Assembly: GCA_036873135.1 (NCBI GenBank)
Contig: JAPTYO010000008.1
Coordinates: 23,413,001-23,477,000 of the forward strand
From: Clarkia xantiana subsp. parviflora
Lineage: Eukaryota; Streptophyta; Magnoliopsida; Myrtales; Onagraceae
DNA length: 64,000 bases
Direction: 5' to 3'
Shown in pieces: positions 38,069 to 51,064 of the stretch. The stretch's first letter is position 1; each line of letters opens with the position of its first letter. A program made the position numbers and the translations under genes. The notes under the pieces are model-generated. The model searched no databases. It was not told where the DNA came from and saw only the letters and a program-made list of their open reading frames with translations.

Positions 38069-38893
38069 TGCAGTTCGAAATTGGCCCGTTTAGAGAAAAC
38101 ACGGTCGAACCGTACTTGGTCGGAAGAACCAGCACCGGTCCGACCGAGAATAAACTTTTTTTAAAAAAACTTAATGTTAATTCAATTAGACTTAAATGAC
38201 AGAACGAAGCAGAGAAGGTCTTTCCAAATCCCAATTCCAGCCGCAAAAACCAAAACAAGAACTTGAATTTCTCGTTCTCCTCTATTTAGTCGCCAAAGAG
38301 GGATGGATCTTCACCGTGAAGGCGGGTCGCTCTCCTTAGTCCTTGCCTCCTCTACTCCAGACTTTCTTCATGATCCATTCATTAATTTCATTATACACTT
38401 TAAACCCCTCATCCTCTCACACCCACCCTCCTAAAGCCACGTGGCAATCGAAATATCCATTGAGCACTAAAATGCCACTGACCAAGGGGATTCCGTTAGC
38501 CACCTCAGCTAATCGCAAATGCCCATTAGTCTGTCGATCATCAATAATAATATTTTCAATAGTCATTTTGCTTTTGAAATGAATTCAAAAGTTTAAACAC
38601 ATAAAGAAGAAAACATATAGTATAGATAATTATTTAAGAAAGTATTAGTATTCTCAGAATTACCTCAACACTTGTTAAAAATATCTCCACTTATTCATAC
38701 GATATCTTTTACCCTTGGATCCTCTCCATATAAAAAACACCTCCAAACATTTTTGAACTGGGTTGAACCGGTTGGATCAGAAACCGGTTATATGGCCGGT
38801 TCAAGGTTTGATTCGGTTTTCAAAACACTAGTTTAATTTTTAGAGTTTGCCAATTCTATATTACAAACTTATAAACACTTACATATTAATTCA
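38069..38893. other. Intergenic stretch, no gene seen
   Basis: 38069-38150 and 38757-38830 contain CCGGTTCGG-like stretches reminiscent of hAT and leader sequences in this window. A palindromic G-box GCCACGTGGC is at 38436-38445. The small ORFs (38343-38582, 38258-38064) have no recognisable features. Confidence 0.5.
38436..38445. promoter_or_regulatory. Palindromic G-box
   Basis: GCCACGTGGC, a strong binding site for plant bZIP/bHLH factors. It lies 1.4 kb upstream of the TDRD3-like start and beyond the MITE, so a link to that gene is uncertain. Confidence 0.4.
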
Positions 38894-38902
38894 TATATAT
38901 TA

Positions 38903-39411
38903 GGGTTAATAACTAAAAAAACTGTCCAAGGTTTACCCTATGTTAAAATTAGGTATCTGAAGTTTCAAATGTTAAACTGTAGTGTCAAAGGTTTCAAATT
39001 TGTTAAAATGTGGTGTCTCGGTGTGATTACTTTAGAGAAGTCAATTCCGACGAAACCGTCTGTTAAATTCGAGCTCTTATACACACTCCCTTCTCGTCAT
39101 CTTGCCAGGACCGTCACCTAAGAAGTTGGCACATCCGCGCAAGTAAATCTCGCTCTGTTGTCCTTGGAAAATGGCTCCACACCATTCTTCTAGAAACTTT
39201 TTTTTTAATATTCTATTTTTGGGAGAAATTTGACGATTTTGTGAAAAGTAAAGAGTTATAGATTATGAGTGGGTGGGTGGGTGATGCTAAGAAATGTTAA
39301 AATTGACTCTCTTAAGTAAAGAGTTTGAGACAGTCCATTTTAACATTTCAAACTTCAGACACCTAATTTTAACATAGGGTAAACCTTAGACAGTTTTTTA
39401 GTTATTAACCT
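38903..39411. mobile_element. 509-bp MULE-type MITE related to the 8.8-kb MULE
   Basis: Inverted terminal repeats of about 95 bp (38903-38997 and 39317-39411) begin (G/A)GGTTAATAACTAAAAAA. A perfect 9-bp target duplication TATATATTA flanks it (38894-38902 and 39412-39420). The ends match those of 43238-52067. No ORF. Confidence 0.92.
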
Positions 39412-39420
39412 TATATATTA

Positions 39421-39852
39421 CTGTATGAAGTTCATTATTTTATTTTTTTTTTAAATATCTCGTATAGAGATTTACAACTGAATAACTTAACACAATATGA
39501 TAGCCCGATAAAAACATGCATAAAAAAATATGTGCGTGTTCGTGTCTGTAAAATGTGTCACGATAAGCTTATAGTGCATGTTCGTAATTAATAAGTTTAA
39601 CATGACACGCTTATTGACCTGTACGACAGCACATACAATAATACGAACGGAGATCCCTAGACTTACATTACGTTCAATCAAACACCCTTTGATATGTTAA
39701 TTGTAAATATGGACCCTTAAATCCAATTGAGACACCTTAAGATCCACCTTAAGTAAACCCGTTCCACATTTTTGAATGAACAAGTCGGGTTTTCTATTGG
39801 CGGGTACCATATGTAAATCGCCGCCGCCGGCGTCTGAAATTCGCGGGTAGCA
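39421..39852 (+). other. Upstream region of the TDRD3-like gene
   Basis: AT-rich intergenic DNA, turning GC-richer after 39780 just before the start codon. No clear TATA box close to the ATG. Confidence 0.45.
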
Positions 39853-42611
39853 ATGGCGGAGAGCTCGACTACCTCTTTCTTTCCTCGGTCTCCATCCACG
39901 GACGCTGCTGTGGACGTGCTACAGAAGAGGGGGTGGTCATATGCTAGCACAGAACATATAGAGGCAATTGTGATGGTGAAGTCCGCCCTGCTCGATGATG
40001 TGGAGAACATTAGCTCGGTCGCCGATGCAGTTGAATCCGAGCTACTGAATATGGACCTGAAGTCCATCGGAGCCAAGTCATTGCCTGAATCGGCTGCTCT
40101 ACGCAAATCCTCGCATCTCCTCGGCCCGAAAGTCCTACAGGCAAAACCCTAACTTGATTGCTTAGTGATAGCAGGAGAAAATTAGGAATTTAAATCAATG
40201 GAGGGTTTTTCTGTTCTTTTAATGTTTGGAATCGATGCATTTTCAGTATTCTGCCGCTTCATTTCAATCTTCATCTTCTGCATCATCTAGTGCTCTGAAC
40301 TCGACAAGGCACAATTACAATGATGGCATGCTTATCGCTTTGGGTTTCTTCTACTTATTTTAGCTTTAAAATAAAGAGCCATGGCCTTGGGTGGAAAATG
40401 GATCTTGACTGAGCTTAATATTTCAACAGATAGCGTCTGCAAGGGACATATCTAAGAGCAGATTAGAGGATGTTTCAAAGAGCTCAAGTAATCGACGAAT
40501 AATGAGGCTAGCTCTCACTGATGGCCACCGCGAGATAACAGCTGTAGAGTTCTCACATATACCATCACTTCCTAATGATGTTATCCCCGGGACAAAGGTA
40601 ACCATGAGTCTTTAGGAGGATTTTACTTTATAATAGAAAGTTTACATTTTATACTTCCTATAAGGGTTTGAGTCTTTTAGTGTATTTTATTGTACTAATA
40701 ATTGAGGTGTTAAACTCCTTAGCATGTCAAAGTATCTAATTTGTAGTTTGTATTGAGGTAAGAAATACCCTTTTGGGTAGGAAACAGAGGGATGAATATG
40801 TTAATAAGATTTGTAAGAGCAAGTTGAAGCTGTGGATGCAGTTTTTATATTCGCCTTAGGCATGGAACTGTTTCTTGAGTCCTAACTCTTGAGCTAATTG
40901 TCTGTTTCCTTTTTTGATTATATGAGTAGAGCAACATTGTTGATTACGTAATATCTGTGATTTACTTGCATTGGAATGGATGAAAATATGCAAATCAAGA
41001 GTTTTTAGTGAGGTGAAAGTGCTGGTTCTTTAACTGCTTTTGATTCTCAGGTCCGTTTGGAGAACAAAGCTGTTATACGCAACGGCATTGTATGTTTGAC
41101 CCCTGGAGTGCTAACTGTATTGGGTGGTGTTGTGCAATCCCTCTACGAAGAATGGCAGATGAACAGAAAGTATTCAGGCTTTTCTCGTGAATCTTTGCAA
41201 TCAAAGCAAAGTGAAAGTGAAGGTCCTCCCCCATTTGAGAAGCTACAGATCAATGCACCCTCCACAAAGTTTCCTCATCAAGACAGATTTCCACGTCAGT
41301 AATCACAAACTTGTTTCTAACTGCTACACATTAATTTCTCAATAATATTCATACATCACTTTATTAACCTGATACGGATTATTGCAGAAAGGGTCAGCGC
41401 TCCCTCTCAGAATTTCAGACAACGTGGTGCAGAATCCTCTGTTACATCAAGAAGTAGGTCTGGTGAGGGGAAGGGTAATTTTGATGTCAAATTAACTGAT
41501 GAGGCTGCAGTTTCAAAGACCGCTTCCTCTGCAGGAGTTGCTGAGGAAAAGCCCGATACTTCTGAAACAAGACAAAAGCAAGGTCGGATTTTTCGCTTTG
41601 TGAATTTAACTATTTATCCAAACATGATTCTTCGATTTACTTGATTTCAACAGTACACAGTTAGCAAAATGTGCATTTTTAACAGTGTTTTCTCATAAAT
41701 TTCTGGAGGCCACTTGCACTAGTCTTAGCTACTGGATAATAAGAAGTTAACTCTTTGAAATATGCATAATAGGAGAAGATTTCTGACTTATGGTATTGAC
41801 TATTGAATGGCACTATCAGGATGAACCCATTTTATAACAAGAAATGTATTTCATCTTTTTTCGGACACTAATTATCCAAGAAAATATTGGGTTTATCACA
41901 AGGGATATATTAGTGGAACTAAGAACAATACTTTTTTCTTGTAACTAAACACTGGCAAAACCTATTCTTTATAAAAGATTAAAAGAAGTTTGGTATTTCT
42001 GATTCCTTTATGCCTTTTTTTGCTATTTTTTCTTGTACTGATTATCTGGAACCTCAAGTAATGCTTTAAATTTGTTTAGTTGCTGAGTTAGCACCCGTCC
42101 AGAATCAAGCAGCAGCTCAGAAGCTACTCCAGAAGATGAATCAGCCAAGTCAAGACAATCACCGTAACAGAGGTAGGGGCATAGAGGCAAGGGAAGGGAA
42201 GAGGAGGCCCCGGTTTTCACCCTCGAAGAATGGGAGAGAAATAAATCGGCCCTAAAGCCTCCCGTTAAGGAGGAATTTCCCAATATTAGCCGCGATGAAG
42301 AGCTTGCATGGCAGCTCCAGAACCAATTCGACTTAGAAGAATCTCATCACCAGGTGTGTACATCAATTATTATAGTTCAAACTTTGTTTTCAACGTTTTG
42401 ACCGAAAATATGATTTATTTTTTCTTCCCATTCTTTGTTTCAGGTGCAGCGGAATCGTGAAGAATCTGAGGCAGAGAGAATCAGGAAGAGCATGTTCAGT
42501 TATGAAAGGGAGAATGAGAGTAGCCATGCCCATGGACGTGGTGGACGAGGAAGAGGAAGAGGACGAGGGAGAGGTAGAGGAGGAGGGAGAGGCAGAGGGA
42601 GAGGGAGATGA
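39853..42611 (+). CDS. TDRD3-like: RMI1-N/OB-fold protein with RGG tail, plant TDRD3-like, six exons, frameshifted
   Basis: Coding exons are 39853-40140, 40430-40597, 41051-41294, 41388-41582, 42080-42353 and 42444-42611. Exons 1-3 encode the DUF1767/OB-fold region (WSYASTEHIEAIV, LGPKVLQ, DISKSRLEDVSKSSS, LALTDGHREITAVEF, VIPGTKVRLENKAVIRNG). This is the fold shared by RMI1 and TDRD3, which in animals binds topoisomerase 3. Exon 5 has AQKLLQKMNQ and, in another frame, VFTLEEWERNK; exon 6 ends in a GRGRGR run typical of RNA binding. Intron 1 uses GC-AG (CAG|GCAAAA), the only donor that keeps the conserved VLQ. One base is missing near 42170-42185, so the frame as given stops at 42253-42255 (about 356 residues instead of about 445). 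No tudor domain is visible. Recognition of the family is from memory of plant homologues. Confidence 0.82.
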
Positions 42612-43228
42612 AGATTTGATTGAAGAAATGAGGTTTGGTCCCTTTCATATTCGTCTTTTCATAACAGTCTGTTCTATCATCCATGGCTTCGATTTTGTGT
42701 TTCACAACTTTGAATGGGATTTTGCAATTTCGTGTATTGACCCGAGTTCTTGGTCTCTGTATAGTTTCTCTTAAAATCAGTGCAAGCTGTTCTTCTTGCT
42801 CTTAGTTTTGGCTTTAGATTGAATTGAAGCAGCACTGGATAGGTTCGAAAGTTTTAGATGTCAATTTTGTAGCAAAGATTCAAGTTGTGTCTAATTTGCA
42901 CTCTTTATAGTCTTGCTACCTATTTTTCTTGCTATATACCTCGGTAACCATAATCTTATTTTGGTCAATCTTGACATAAATGATTTATTTATTTATTTTT
43001 TGGCCAAAATTGATTTATTTATTTAGACAAATAAAAGAATAGTGTATCAATTTCTTTTAAAGGTGATGCATAATAATATAATAATTAATTAAAGAAAAAA
43101 AAAAAAAAACGTGGTATAGAGGACAGTGTGGTCTCCAATTGTAGTGTAATTCAGTCTGTTTCAACACATGCATACAGCACAGTATTATTATGATGATTTG
43201 TCGGTACAAGCCAGCAAGCAATTTGTGA
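42612..43228 (+). other. 3' untranslated and intergenic region
   Basis: Probable 3' UTR of the TDRD3-like gene to about 42950, then AT-rich DNA with an A run at 43095-43110. No ORF that I can support. Confidence 0.5.
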
Positions 43229-43237
43229 TAATTTAAT

Positions 43238-43384
43238 GGGTTAATAACTAAAAAAACTGCCCTAGGTTAAAATCAGCTCTATGAAGATTCATTTGCTAAA
43301 ATAAAGCGTCCAATGTTTCAATTTTGTTAAAATGGAGTGTTTCCGTCCAAAAACTGTTAACTTAGACAGAAAACTGTCATGTGC
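43238..43384 (+). repeat. Left terminal inverted repeat of the MULE
   Basis: Made of modules roughly 30 bp apart with the core GTTAAAAT followed by GTGTC/GCGTC. The right copy is 51917-52067 on the other strand. Confidence 0.85.
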
Positions 43385-43834
43385 ATGTCATGTGCGATGC
43401 TAAGAAATTTAATTCCAAAATTGACCCTGCGTCTCCTTGTGCCCCTCAAGTGACCGAAGTAAATGATGAAAATACCCCTTGGCGAAAAAAATAACCCAGA
43501 GCGCGCCTCTTCTTCTTCCAGACATGTCACTTCTGCTATTAATTTTGATCACACTCTCTCAAACTTACTCTCTTCACTCAAACTTACATATTTTTCCCAA
43601 AACCTCAAGAACAGAAAACTAAAACTAGGGTTTCGTGGTGGAGGGTTCGCCGGCGATTTCTGGTGGTTCCAACGACATTGTTGTACGTTTTCCGGCATAA
43701 AGGTGACGGTTTGGAAAAATGATACTTTCAAGGAAGGTGACGGGTATGTAGCGGCGAGGGAAGGACGAAATTAAGCCTTGGGTTTTGTTGGGTTCGCGTT
43801 TGTGAAGGTAAATCTGCCGCTATTTTGGTTGAAA

Positions 43835-44505
43835 GTGTTGTAATTGGTTATGGGTTTGAACAGTATATTGAAATTGAAGTGGATCTTAGTAAAGTCTTCA
43901 ATTTTTGTTGTGAATATGGTTTTTAGTAGTAGTATAACTCGGTTGTTGTTGATTTCGGACACATTTATGGAAGAAAAACTGAAACATTATCAAGTTATGG
44001 TTGGTTTTGAATTTTCAGTATACTTGGGTTAAAAACTGAATCTATATGGACAAATTGTTGGATTTAAGCGTGAGAAGTTGGTTTTGTAGAAAAGTTCGAC
44101 CTTTTTGAGGCTGAAAAATTGTAACTTGCAGAATTTGTTGTAATCAGTTATGAGTTTGAACACTATGTTGAAATTAAAGTGGATTTAGTCTTCAATTTTT
44201 GTTGTGAATATGGTTTTTGGTAGTAGTATAACTCGGTTGTTGTTGATTTTGGACACTTTATGAAGAAAAACTGAAACTTTATCAAGCTATGGTTGGTTTT
44301 GAATTTTCGGTATACTTAAGGTTAAAAACTGAATCTATATGGACAAGATAGGCAACATCAGAAACTAAGATTCTGGAAAAAATAAATGTGTAGAAACTAA
44401 GATTCTGCAAAAAAAAAAAATAAGATTCTGGAAAAAAATAAATTATTTTGTAGAAAAGTTCGACCTATTTGAGGCTGAAAAATTATAACTTGAAGAATTG
44501 AAAAA
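43835..44505 (+). repeat. Direct repeats of about 300 bp in the MULE 5' leader
   Basis: The segment with GTCTTCAATTTTTGTTGTGA occurs at about 43891 and 44190, with its surroundings (43840-44040 and 44140-44340). GTAGAAAAGTTCGACC begins a shared piece at about 44086 and again at 44452. This is the probable untranslated leader of the transposase gene; no coding sense. Confidence 0.8.
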
Positions 44506-44909
44506 TTGTTCGAATGGTTCCAAAAATTGAAATTTGGACAACAAAATTGGGTTAATCAGCTCTGGATATGTCTTTAAAACTAGGAATCTGAGATTTATAC
44601 AAATAGAATACATAATTTGTAAATGTTGTTTGTTTAAAAGATTATATACATACATTGTTGAGTTACATTGTTGTGTCTGTTTTTTGACATACATCAAATA
44701 CCAACTATTTGAACAATACCAGACACCTAAAGTTAACAAGAAACAAATTTCAGACATTTTTTTAACAAGTCTAAACTTTCAGACATGTAATATCAACAAG
44801 ATTAATAGTTCATGTTTGAAGTTCTAAGATGTAGTTTTTAGTATGAAATATTAGTCTGTATTGTTTATCTAATTTTGATTGAACTTGTTGATGTGCAGAT
44901 TTTTCAAAG

Positions 44910-47900
44910 ATGGCTACTGAACCGATCATTTTAGCAATCAATCATCATGGTGCCTTTGTAGTTGAGGATGATGGCAGTCTTAGTCAGTACGTGGGGCAAT
45001 TGAACTACTTGGAGATTACAAGATCATATGAGTACACGAAGCTACTTCGAGTGTTGACGGACAAGTATGGGTACCCCCAGTGGGAGCACATAAATTACAG
45101 AAAGTATGGCGGTGAGGGAATGTCATTGCATTTGGTGATGTGTAGTTCAGACTGGAATGACGTGTTACAAAACCATCACGAAGGTACGCTGCTGCAGCTT
45201 TTCCTGGTGAAGAGCAATGTTGGAGGAGTTGATAATGTTGGATCAGGTCATGTTCAGGGGTCATCTCGAAGACCCGATGTCGAGGGGGAGTACTATAACC
45301 CAACCGATGAAGACCTAATGAATACTGATTATTTATTGAAGTGTATGCAAGAATTGAAGGAGAGTTTGTCCAAGACTGCAACAGTAAATAGTGACAGTTC
45401 TGGAGGTCCAGTTCCTGTACGTGTACCGCCATATGCACAAACATATGACATATCTTCAACCGAAGAAAATGATACGGAAGAAGAACACGAGGAAGAAGAA
45501 GAGGTTATTGTGTCTGATCCAGATTGTTCGGTGTCAGATGAAAATTGGTAGCCTAAAGATGGTGCCGACGTTCATAGCACGGATGGCGAATTGCACAGTT
45601 CAGATGAAGACTTTCATACTTTGGATGATACAGAGCGAGGTGATACATAAATTTGTGAAGCAATTGCAACGAGACAGCCACCATTGAGAAGGAGAAGGAG
45701 AAAGAGAAGGAGAAGGCTGCGCTGGACAAGGAGACCTTGGAGAAGCAGAAGGAACTTGAAAGGAGAAGAGAAATAGCCGTTGGGAAGAAGAAAATTAATC
45801 TTGCCACCCAAAGAAAGAAGCGTACACCTGTTGTCGACCCGTGCAATCTAGGGGGTAAGTTATCGTACATGCATCGTCATTTCACCCTTATGTTATGAAC
45901 ACCTAACTAATACATGTTTGCGTCTCGTTTGTGTAGAGGAAAACCAAATACGAACTGAGGGAGGAGTCCTTGATGAAGATGAGTTATGGCATGACATGAC
46001 CGGCGCCCCCATTGAAGACACAGACTCGGAATTGCTTCACCACAGCGACAGTCTTGTAAGTCCGGAGCGGTCCAATGATGATGGCGTTGATAGTCATTCA
46101 AGGTTCCCAGAATTCAAAATGGACGATAATGCGAATGCCCCGGCACCAGATTTGAAGGTGGGTCTGTTATTTTCCAGTGTTGAAGTATTCTGCCTTGCGT
46201 TGGCTGAGCATAGCTTAGCTCATAGATACGCATACAAGTTAAGGAACAATGGACAGGACAAGTTGGATGCGGTTTGTAAGCAAAACTGCGGTTGGAGGAT
46301 CTATGTGTCCAAACTTCAGAATGAGGACAGTCTCCAGGTACATTATTAATCAATATTTCGGTCCATTATGCTTTTCACGTTGAAGTTTAAAGTTGAAAAT
46401 TTATTAACTGTAAGGTTGTTTTGTTTCAGATTAAGACCTTCCATAACTAGCATGGAAAGCAATGTCAAGTGTTTAAGAGCAGTCAAATGAACGTTAAGTG
46501 GATAGTTCGACACTATCTCAACAAGTACAGGGAACAAAGATTAACCCCTGGGTACATTGTGAAGGAGCTCGCTACAGATAAACACTTTGATGTTAGCCGA
46601 TTCACAGTGTTTAATGCTTACAAGAAATGGATGCCATCATCAATGGAGAGAAAGAAAAACAGTGTGGGAAACTGTGGGACTATGCGTTTTCCGTACGTGA
46701 AGCCAATCCAGGGAGTACAGTGAAGGTCCAGTTGCATAATGGGAGGTTTTGGCGGTTTTAAATTTGCTTACAAGCATGTAAGATCGGCTTTAGAGATGGA
46801 TGCAGACCGTTTTTTGGACTAGACGATTGCCACCTCAAAGGGCCTGAACAAGGCCAACTGTTATCGGCTATCGGTCAAGATCCAAACAACGGGTTATTCC
46901 CTATTGCGATTGCTTGGGTTGAGGCTGAAAGGTATGATTCCTGGCAGTGGTTTCTTGACCTTCTCATGAAGGATATTGGCACGGGTCGAGGTGAAAGGGG
47001 TTGGGTCATCATGTCTGACAGACAAAAGGTATGGTTCATGTAATTTAAAATTTTCTGTCTGAAGATTCAAATGTGTTGACATTGGGTTTACTGTCATGTA
47101 GGGTTGTTAAAATTTGGTGTCTAGTTATGTTTGTTGAAATTAGGTGTCTAGTTATTTAGGTTTGTGGAAATTGGGTGTCTAGTTATATCAGTTTGTTGAA
47201 ATTAGGTGTCTAGTTATTTAAGTTTGTAGAAATTAAGTTTCTAGTTATTTAGGTTTGTTGAAATTGGGTGTCTAGTTATATCAGTTTGTTGAAATTAGGT
47301 GTCTAGTTATTTAAGTTTGTTGAAATTAAGTTTCTAGTTATTTAGGTTTGTTGAAATTGGGTGTCTAGTTATATCAGTTTGTTAAAATTAGGTATCTAGT
47401 TATTTAAGTTTGTTGAAATTAAGTTTCTAGTTATTTAGGTTTGTTGAAATTAAGTGTCTAGTTATTTAACTTTATTAAACTTAGTTGCCTGATTAATTAG
47501 GTCATGTTGAAATGGTTAATTAAGCTACTTCTTGACAGGGACTGGTGAATGCAATAGAAGTAACGTGTCCTGGAGCTGAGCATCGGTTTTGTGTCAAGCA
47601 TATTCATGACAACATAAAGGGACAAGGTTGGAAGGGTTTGAAAATTAGGGATCGTGTTTTTGGTGCTGCATCAGCTTGCCTCAGAAGAGATCATAACGAC
47701 CACATGGAAGCACTTAAAAAGCTGAAAATTGAGGCATTCAACTACCTAAATCAGATCCCCAAGGAACAATGGGCAATGAGTTATTTTTCTGAACATTCTA
47801 AGGTTGATGTCATCCTAAACAACCTGAACGAGAGCTTCAACAACAGTATTAGGGGAGCAAGGAACAAGCCTATCATCACATCGTTTGAGATAATTAGGAA

Positions 47901-49921
47901 GAAGCTGATCAAGAAGTTCCAGGAGAAGAGGGAGAAGGTACCCAAATGGAGAGCAGAGTTGGGTCCAAGAATATTGAAGAAGATCGGAAAGGGCTCATCT
48001 GTTGCAATTGCCTGCAACGTGTGTTACTCTGGTGGGCACCAATATGAGGTTGAGTACCAAGGAAGAGTGTATGCTGTCAACCTCCAGCAGCTTAAATGCA
48101 CGTGCCGCCAATATCAAATTTCAGGGCTGCCATGCGGACATGCTCTCAGATGCGTCTGACAAGAGTCTGATCCGTTGTCAGCTTTTGTGCATGAAAGCAT
48201 GACCAAATATGCAATGTTGAAGGCGTATGATCTGATTATCTATCCCTTGGCAAGTGAGGAATTTTGGGAAGAACATGATTGTATCCCGATAAGGCTTCCC
48301 AACTTTAGAAGACAGGAAGGTAGGCCTAGACATATTAGGAGGAGGGCAGCACACGAGCCTCGATCCAACAAACTAAGGAGGACCTTCAAAATTAAATGTT
48401 CTATCTGCAAAAGCGGAGATCACAATAGAAGAGGATGTCCGATGAATCCGTTTAGACAGGTAATTGCTTGTACACTATATTACTTACCCAAATTGAGCAA
48501 TGTACTAAAGTTGTACATTTGAAATTGTAGGTTGGGGTTGAGGGTGAAACTGAGGCTGCTGTGAACGAACACGTCGCCGCTGCTGACGTCGAATCCGCTG
48601 CCAACAACGAGCCTGTCACCAACGAGGTGGAATCAGATGTTGATGTAAGCTTCACTGGAAAATCTTACACTGTGTAGGATGAAAATGTGCAACTGAATAA
48701 AACTAACACTTTGGTTTTTTTTTCAGGGCTCGGATTGGCTGAAATATCCAGGTGATGAGGTAGGCGATGGTACAACTTTGGCAGAGTTCCTTAAGGTAAG
48801 CTTAGTTAGTTATGTTTATTTTTAGTATGTTTTGCTTGGCTGTGAATTTTTAGTATGATGCTTGGTTTGTTGTATAGATTTCAGGAAAATCTGTTAAGAA
48901 GAAATCAAAGAAGAGGAAATAGCATCAGGATGATAATCAAACTTTGGCTACATATTTACAGGTATGGTACTTATGTTTGCTGGGTTGATTTTCATTCATG
49001 TGTAAATGTAGTGATTAATGTCGGTTTAAAATATGGTGTCTACTGAGGAGGGCTTTGTAGAAATATGGTGTCTAAAGATTATTGCCTGTGGAAATTTGTT
49101 GTCTATAGATTACTGCTTGTTGAAATATGGTGTCTAATATCTTTGGAGATTTGGTCTGTACAGATTAATGAATGTTTATAGATTATGTGTGCTCATATTT
49201 AAAGTGTTGAAGTAATTGATGTTCAAACAATTCAATTGAAATATGCAGTCATCTGGAAAATCCTGAAAGTAGAAGTCAAAGAAGAGAAGACAAAATATGT
49301 TGGTTGAGGAGGAGAACCAAGGAGAGCATCCAGGTCAGGAAGATGCAACTGACCACATCCATGTTGAGGAGGGCCAGAAAATTGAGACCCCTCTTGATGC
49401 AGCCAACCCTCCAGCTGAGGAGGGCTCCAGGTCAAGAAGATGATCCCTTTGTTGATGCATCCAACCGTCCAGCTGAGGATGACCAGGAGGAGCATCCGGG
49501 TCAAGAAGATGAGCCCCCTGTTGATGCAGCCAACCCTCCAGCTGATGAGGAAAACCAGATGGAGGGTCATCCGGTTGAAGATGAGCCCCCTCTTGGTGCA
49601 GCTAACCCACCAGTTGAGGAAAACCAGAAAGAGGGCCATCAAATGGAAGAAGAGGGACCAAAAGTTCAAGAATTGCCACTAGATTATGAGGATGTGACTC
49701 CGCTTCGTATGATACTCCCTCCAGCAGAACTCCAGGTTGAAGTACCTAACGAAGTTCGTAAGCACATAGGTTATCGAAAGAAACCGGCAGTCAGAAGGTC
49801 AAGTTCCTCTAAGACGCCAAAACTGAGGAGTATGAGACTTAAGAACCCGAACGTGGTACTTGCCAAACAATCGCAGAAGGAGGTCATAACAATAGATGAT
49901 GATGGGAAGGGAGGGAAGTGA
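44910..49921 (+). pseudogene. MULE transposase gene, multi-exon, disrupted
   Basis: 44910-45549 encodes a PB1-like N-terminus (ITRSYEYTKLLRVLTDKYG) and an acidic tail, then TAG at 45549-45551. Later blocks are a charged coiled coil (about 45690-45855), the MuDR N-terminal domain (45937-46335, FPEFK...LKVGLLFSSVEVF), the linker (46433-46650, MNVKWIVRHYL) and the MULE catalytic domain. That domain contains FGLDDCHLKGPEQGQLL (D in DD(G)CHLKG), AWVEAERYDSWQWFL and SDRQK before an intron, then resumes at 47539. A SWIM finger CTCRQYQISGLPCGHALRC is near 48097-48150 and a zinc knuckle CSICKSGDHNRRGC near 48400. Downstream exons (48531-48645, 48727-48795, 48878-48921, 49248-49921) give a hydrophilic tail with EDEPPVDAANPP repeats. 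Stops near 46449, 46799 and 48158, and a frame change near 46650, show it is inactive. Confidence 0.85.
47107..47485 (+). repeat. 31-bp tandem array in a transposase intron
   Basis: About twelve units of the form GTTGAAATTAGGTGTCTAG plus TTATTTAGGTTT, with a higher-order period of three units (93 bp). It lies in the intron between SDRQK and GLVNAIE, in the same orientation as the left inverted repeat. Confidence 0.88.
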
Positions 49922-50339
49922 AATACTCTTATTTCGCAATGTTGTGTTTTGGGGGAGATGTCAGAACTCCTTTTAGTTTGTGTTTGTTTACTTTTCGGTA
50001 TGAAGTGGTTTGGGAGATGTCGGAACTCCTTTTGGTTTGGATTTGTCTACTTTTGGGTAAAAAAGCCTTCCAACTTTTGACTCGTCATCTCTATAGAGTA
50101 CAATAGGAATGATGTGGTTTGGGAGATGTCGGTTGTCTACTTTTGGATATGAAGATTGTATGTGGTACACCTTTTGGCTTGACTCTATCTGTGTTGGAAC
50201 TCTAATCGTTGAAAAATCTATTTAACACATTGTATTTCTACATATCTAAACTTGAAGACATCTAATAACATCTTAACTTGCAGACTTCCTATTTCAACAT
50301 ACTTACAGACAGCTATTAACAATGACATTAATATTAGAC

Positions 50340-50905
50340 AGTCTATTTCATTCAACAAATTAAATCTTTGAGGCATCTAATAAAAATAAGATCAATATTT
50401 TAGACATTATAATTTAACAACTCTATAATTTTAGACACCTTACTTCAACAACTTAAATCTTTGAGACATCTTATAACAATAAGATCAATATTTTAGACAT
50501 TCTAATTTAACAACTCTATAATTTTAGACACCTTACTTCAACACTTAAATCTTTGAGACATCTTATAACAATAAGATCGATATTTTAGACATTCTATTTT
50601 AACAACTCTATAATTTCAGACACCTTACTTCGACAACTTAAATCTTTGAGACATCTAATAACATTAAGATCAATATTTTAGACATTCTATTTTAACAACT
50701 CTATAATATCAGACACTTTACTTCTACAACTTAAATCTTTGAGACATCTAATAACAATAAGATCAATATTTTAGACATTCTATTTTAACAACTCTATAAT
50801 ATCAGACACCTTACTTCGACAACTTAAATCTTTGAGACATCTAATAACAATAAGATCAATATTTTAGATATTCTAGTTTAACAACTGTATAATTTCACAC
50901 AAGTC
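50340..50905 (-). repeat. 93-bp tandem array near the MULE 3' end
   Basis: TTAAATCTTTGAG(A/G)CATC recurs at about 50361, 50454, 50546, 50639, 50732 and 50825. Each 93-bp unit holds three AGACA(C/T) motifs about 31 bp apart, in the orientation of the right inverted repeat. The spacer 50170-50340 is similar but diverged. Confidence 0.9.
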
Positions 50906-51064
50906 TTAAACATTCAAAGTGAACATCTTCAAACACTTGTAGACCTTAAATGAACAAATCATGAATATAAACAGCGGAAATAATTCTTAGTAGTTCATCA
51001 TCAACTGCATCAACAAGTCTTACAAAATGACATAAACTTAACTCTGTCACAGATAATACAGTTC

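Noticed and set aside
42457..42774. Plus-strand ORF with a long acidic Glu/Asp run
   Set aside because: It is another frame of the exon encoding the Gly-Arg tail of the TDRD3-like gene.
43463..43774. 103-codon plus-strand ORF near the left MULE end
   Set aside because: Lies in the untranslated leader before the transposase start, with no domain or splice support.
45553..45870. Minus-strand Ser/Phe-rich ORF with apparent membrane segments
   Set aside because: It is the complement of the Glu/Lys coiled-coil exon of the MULE transposase.
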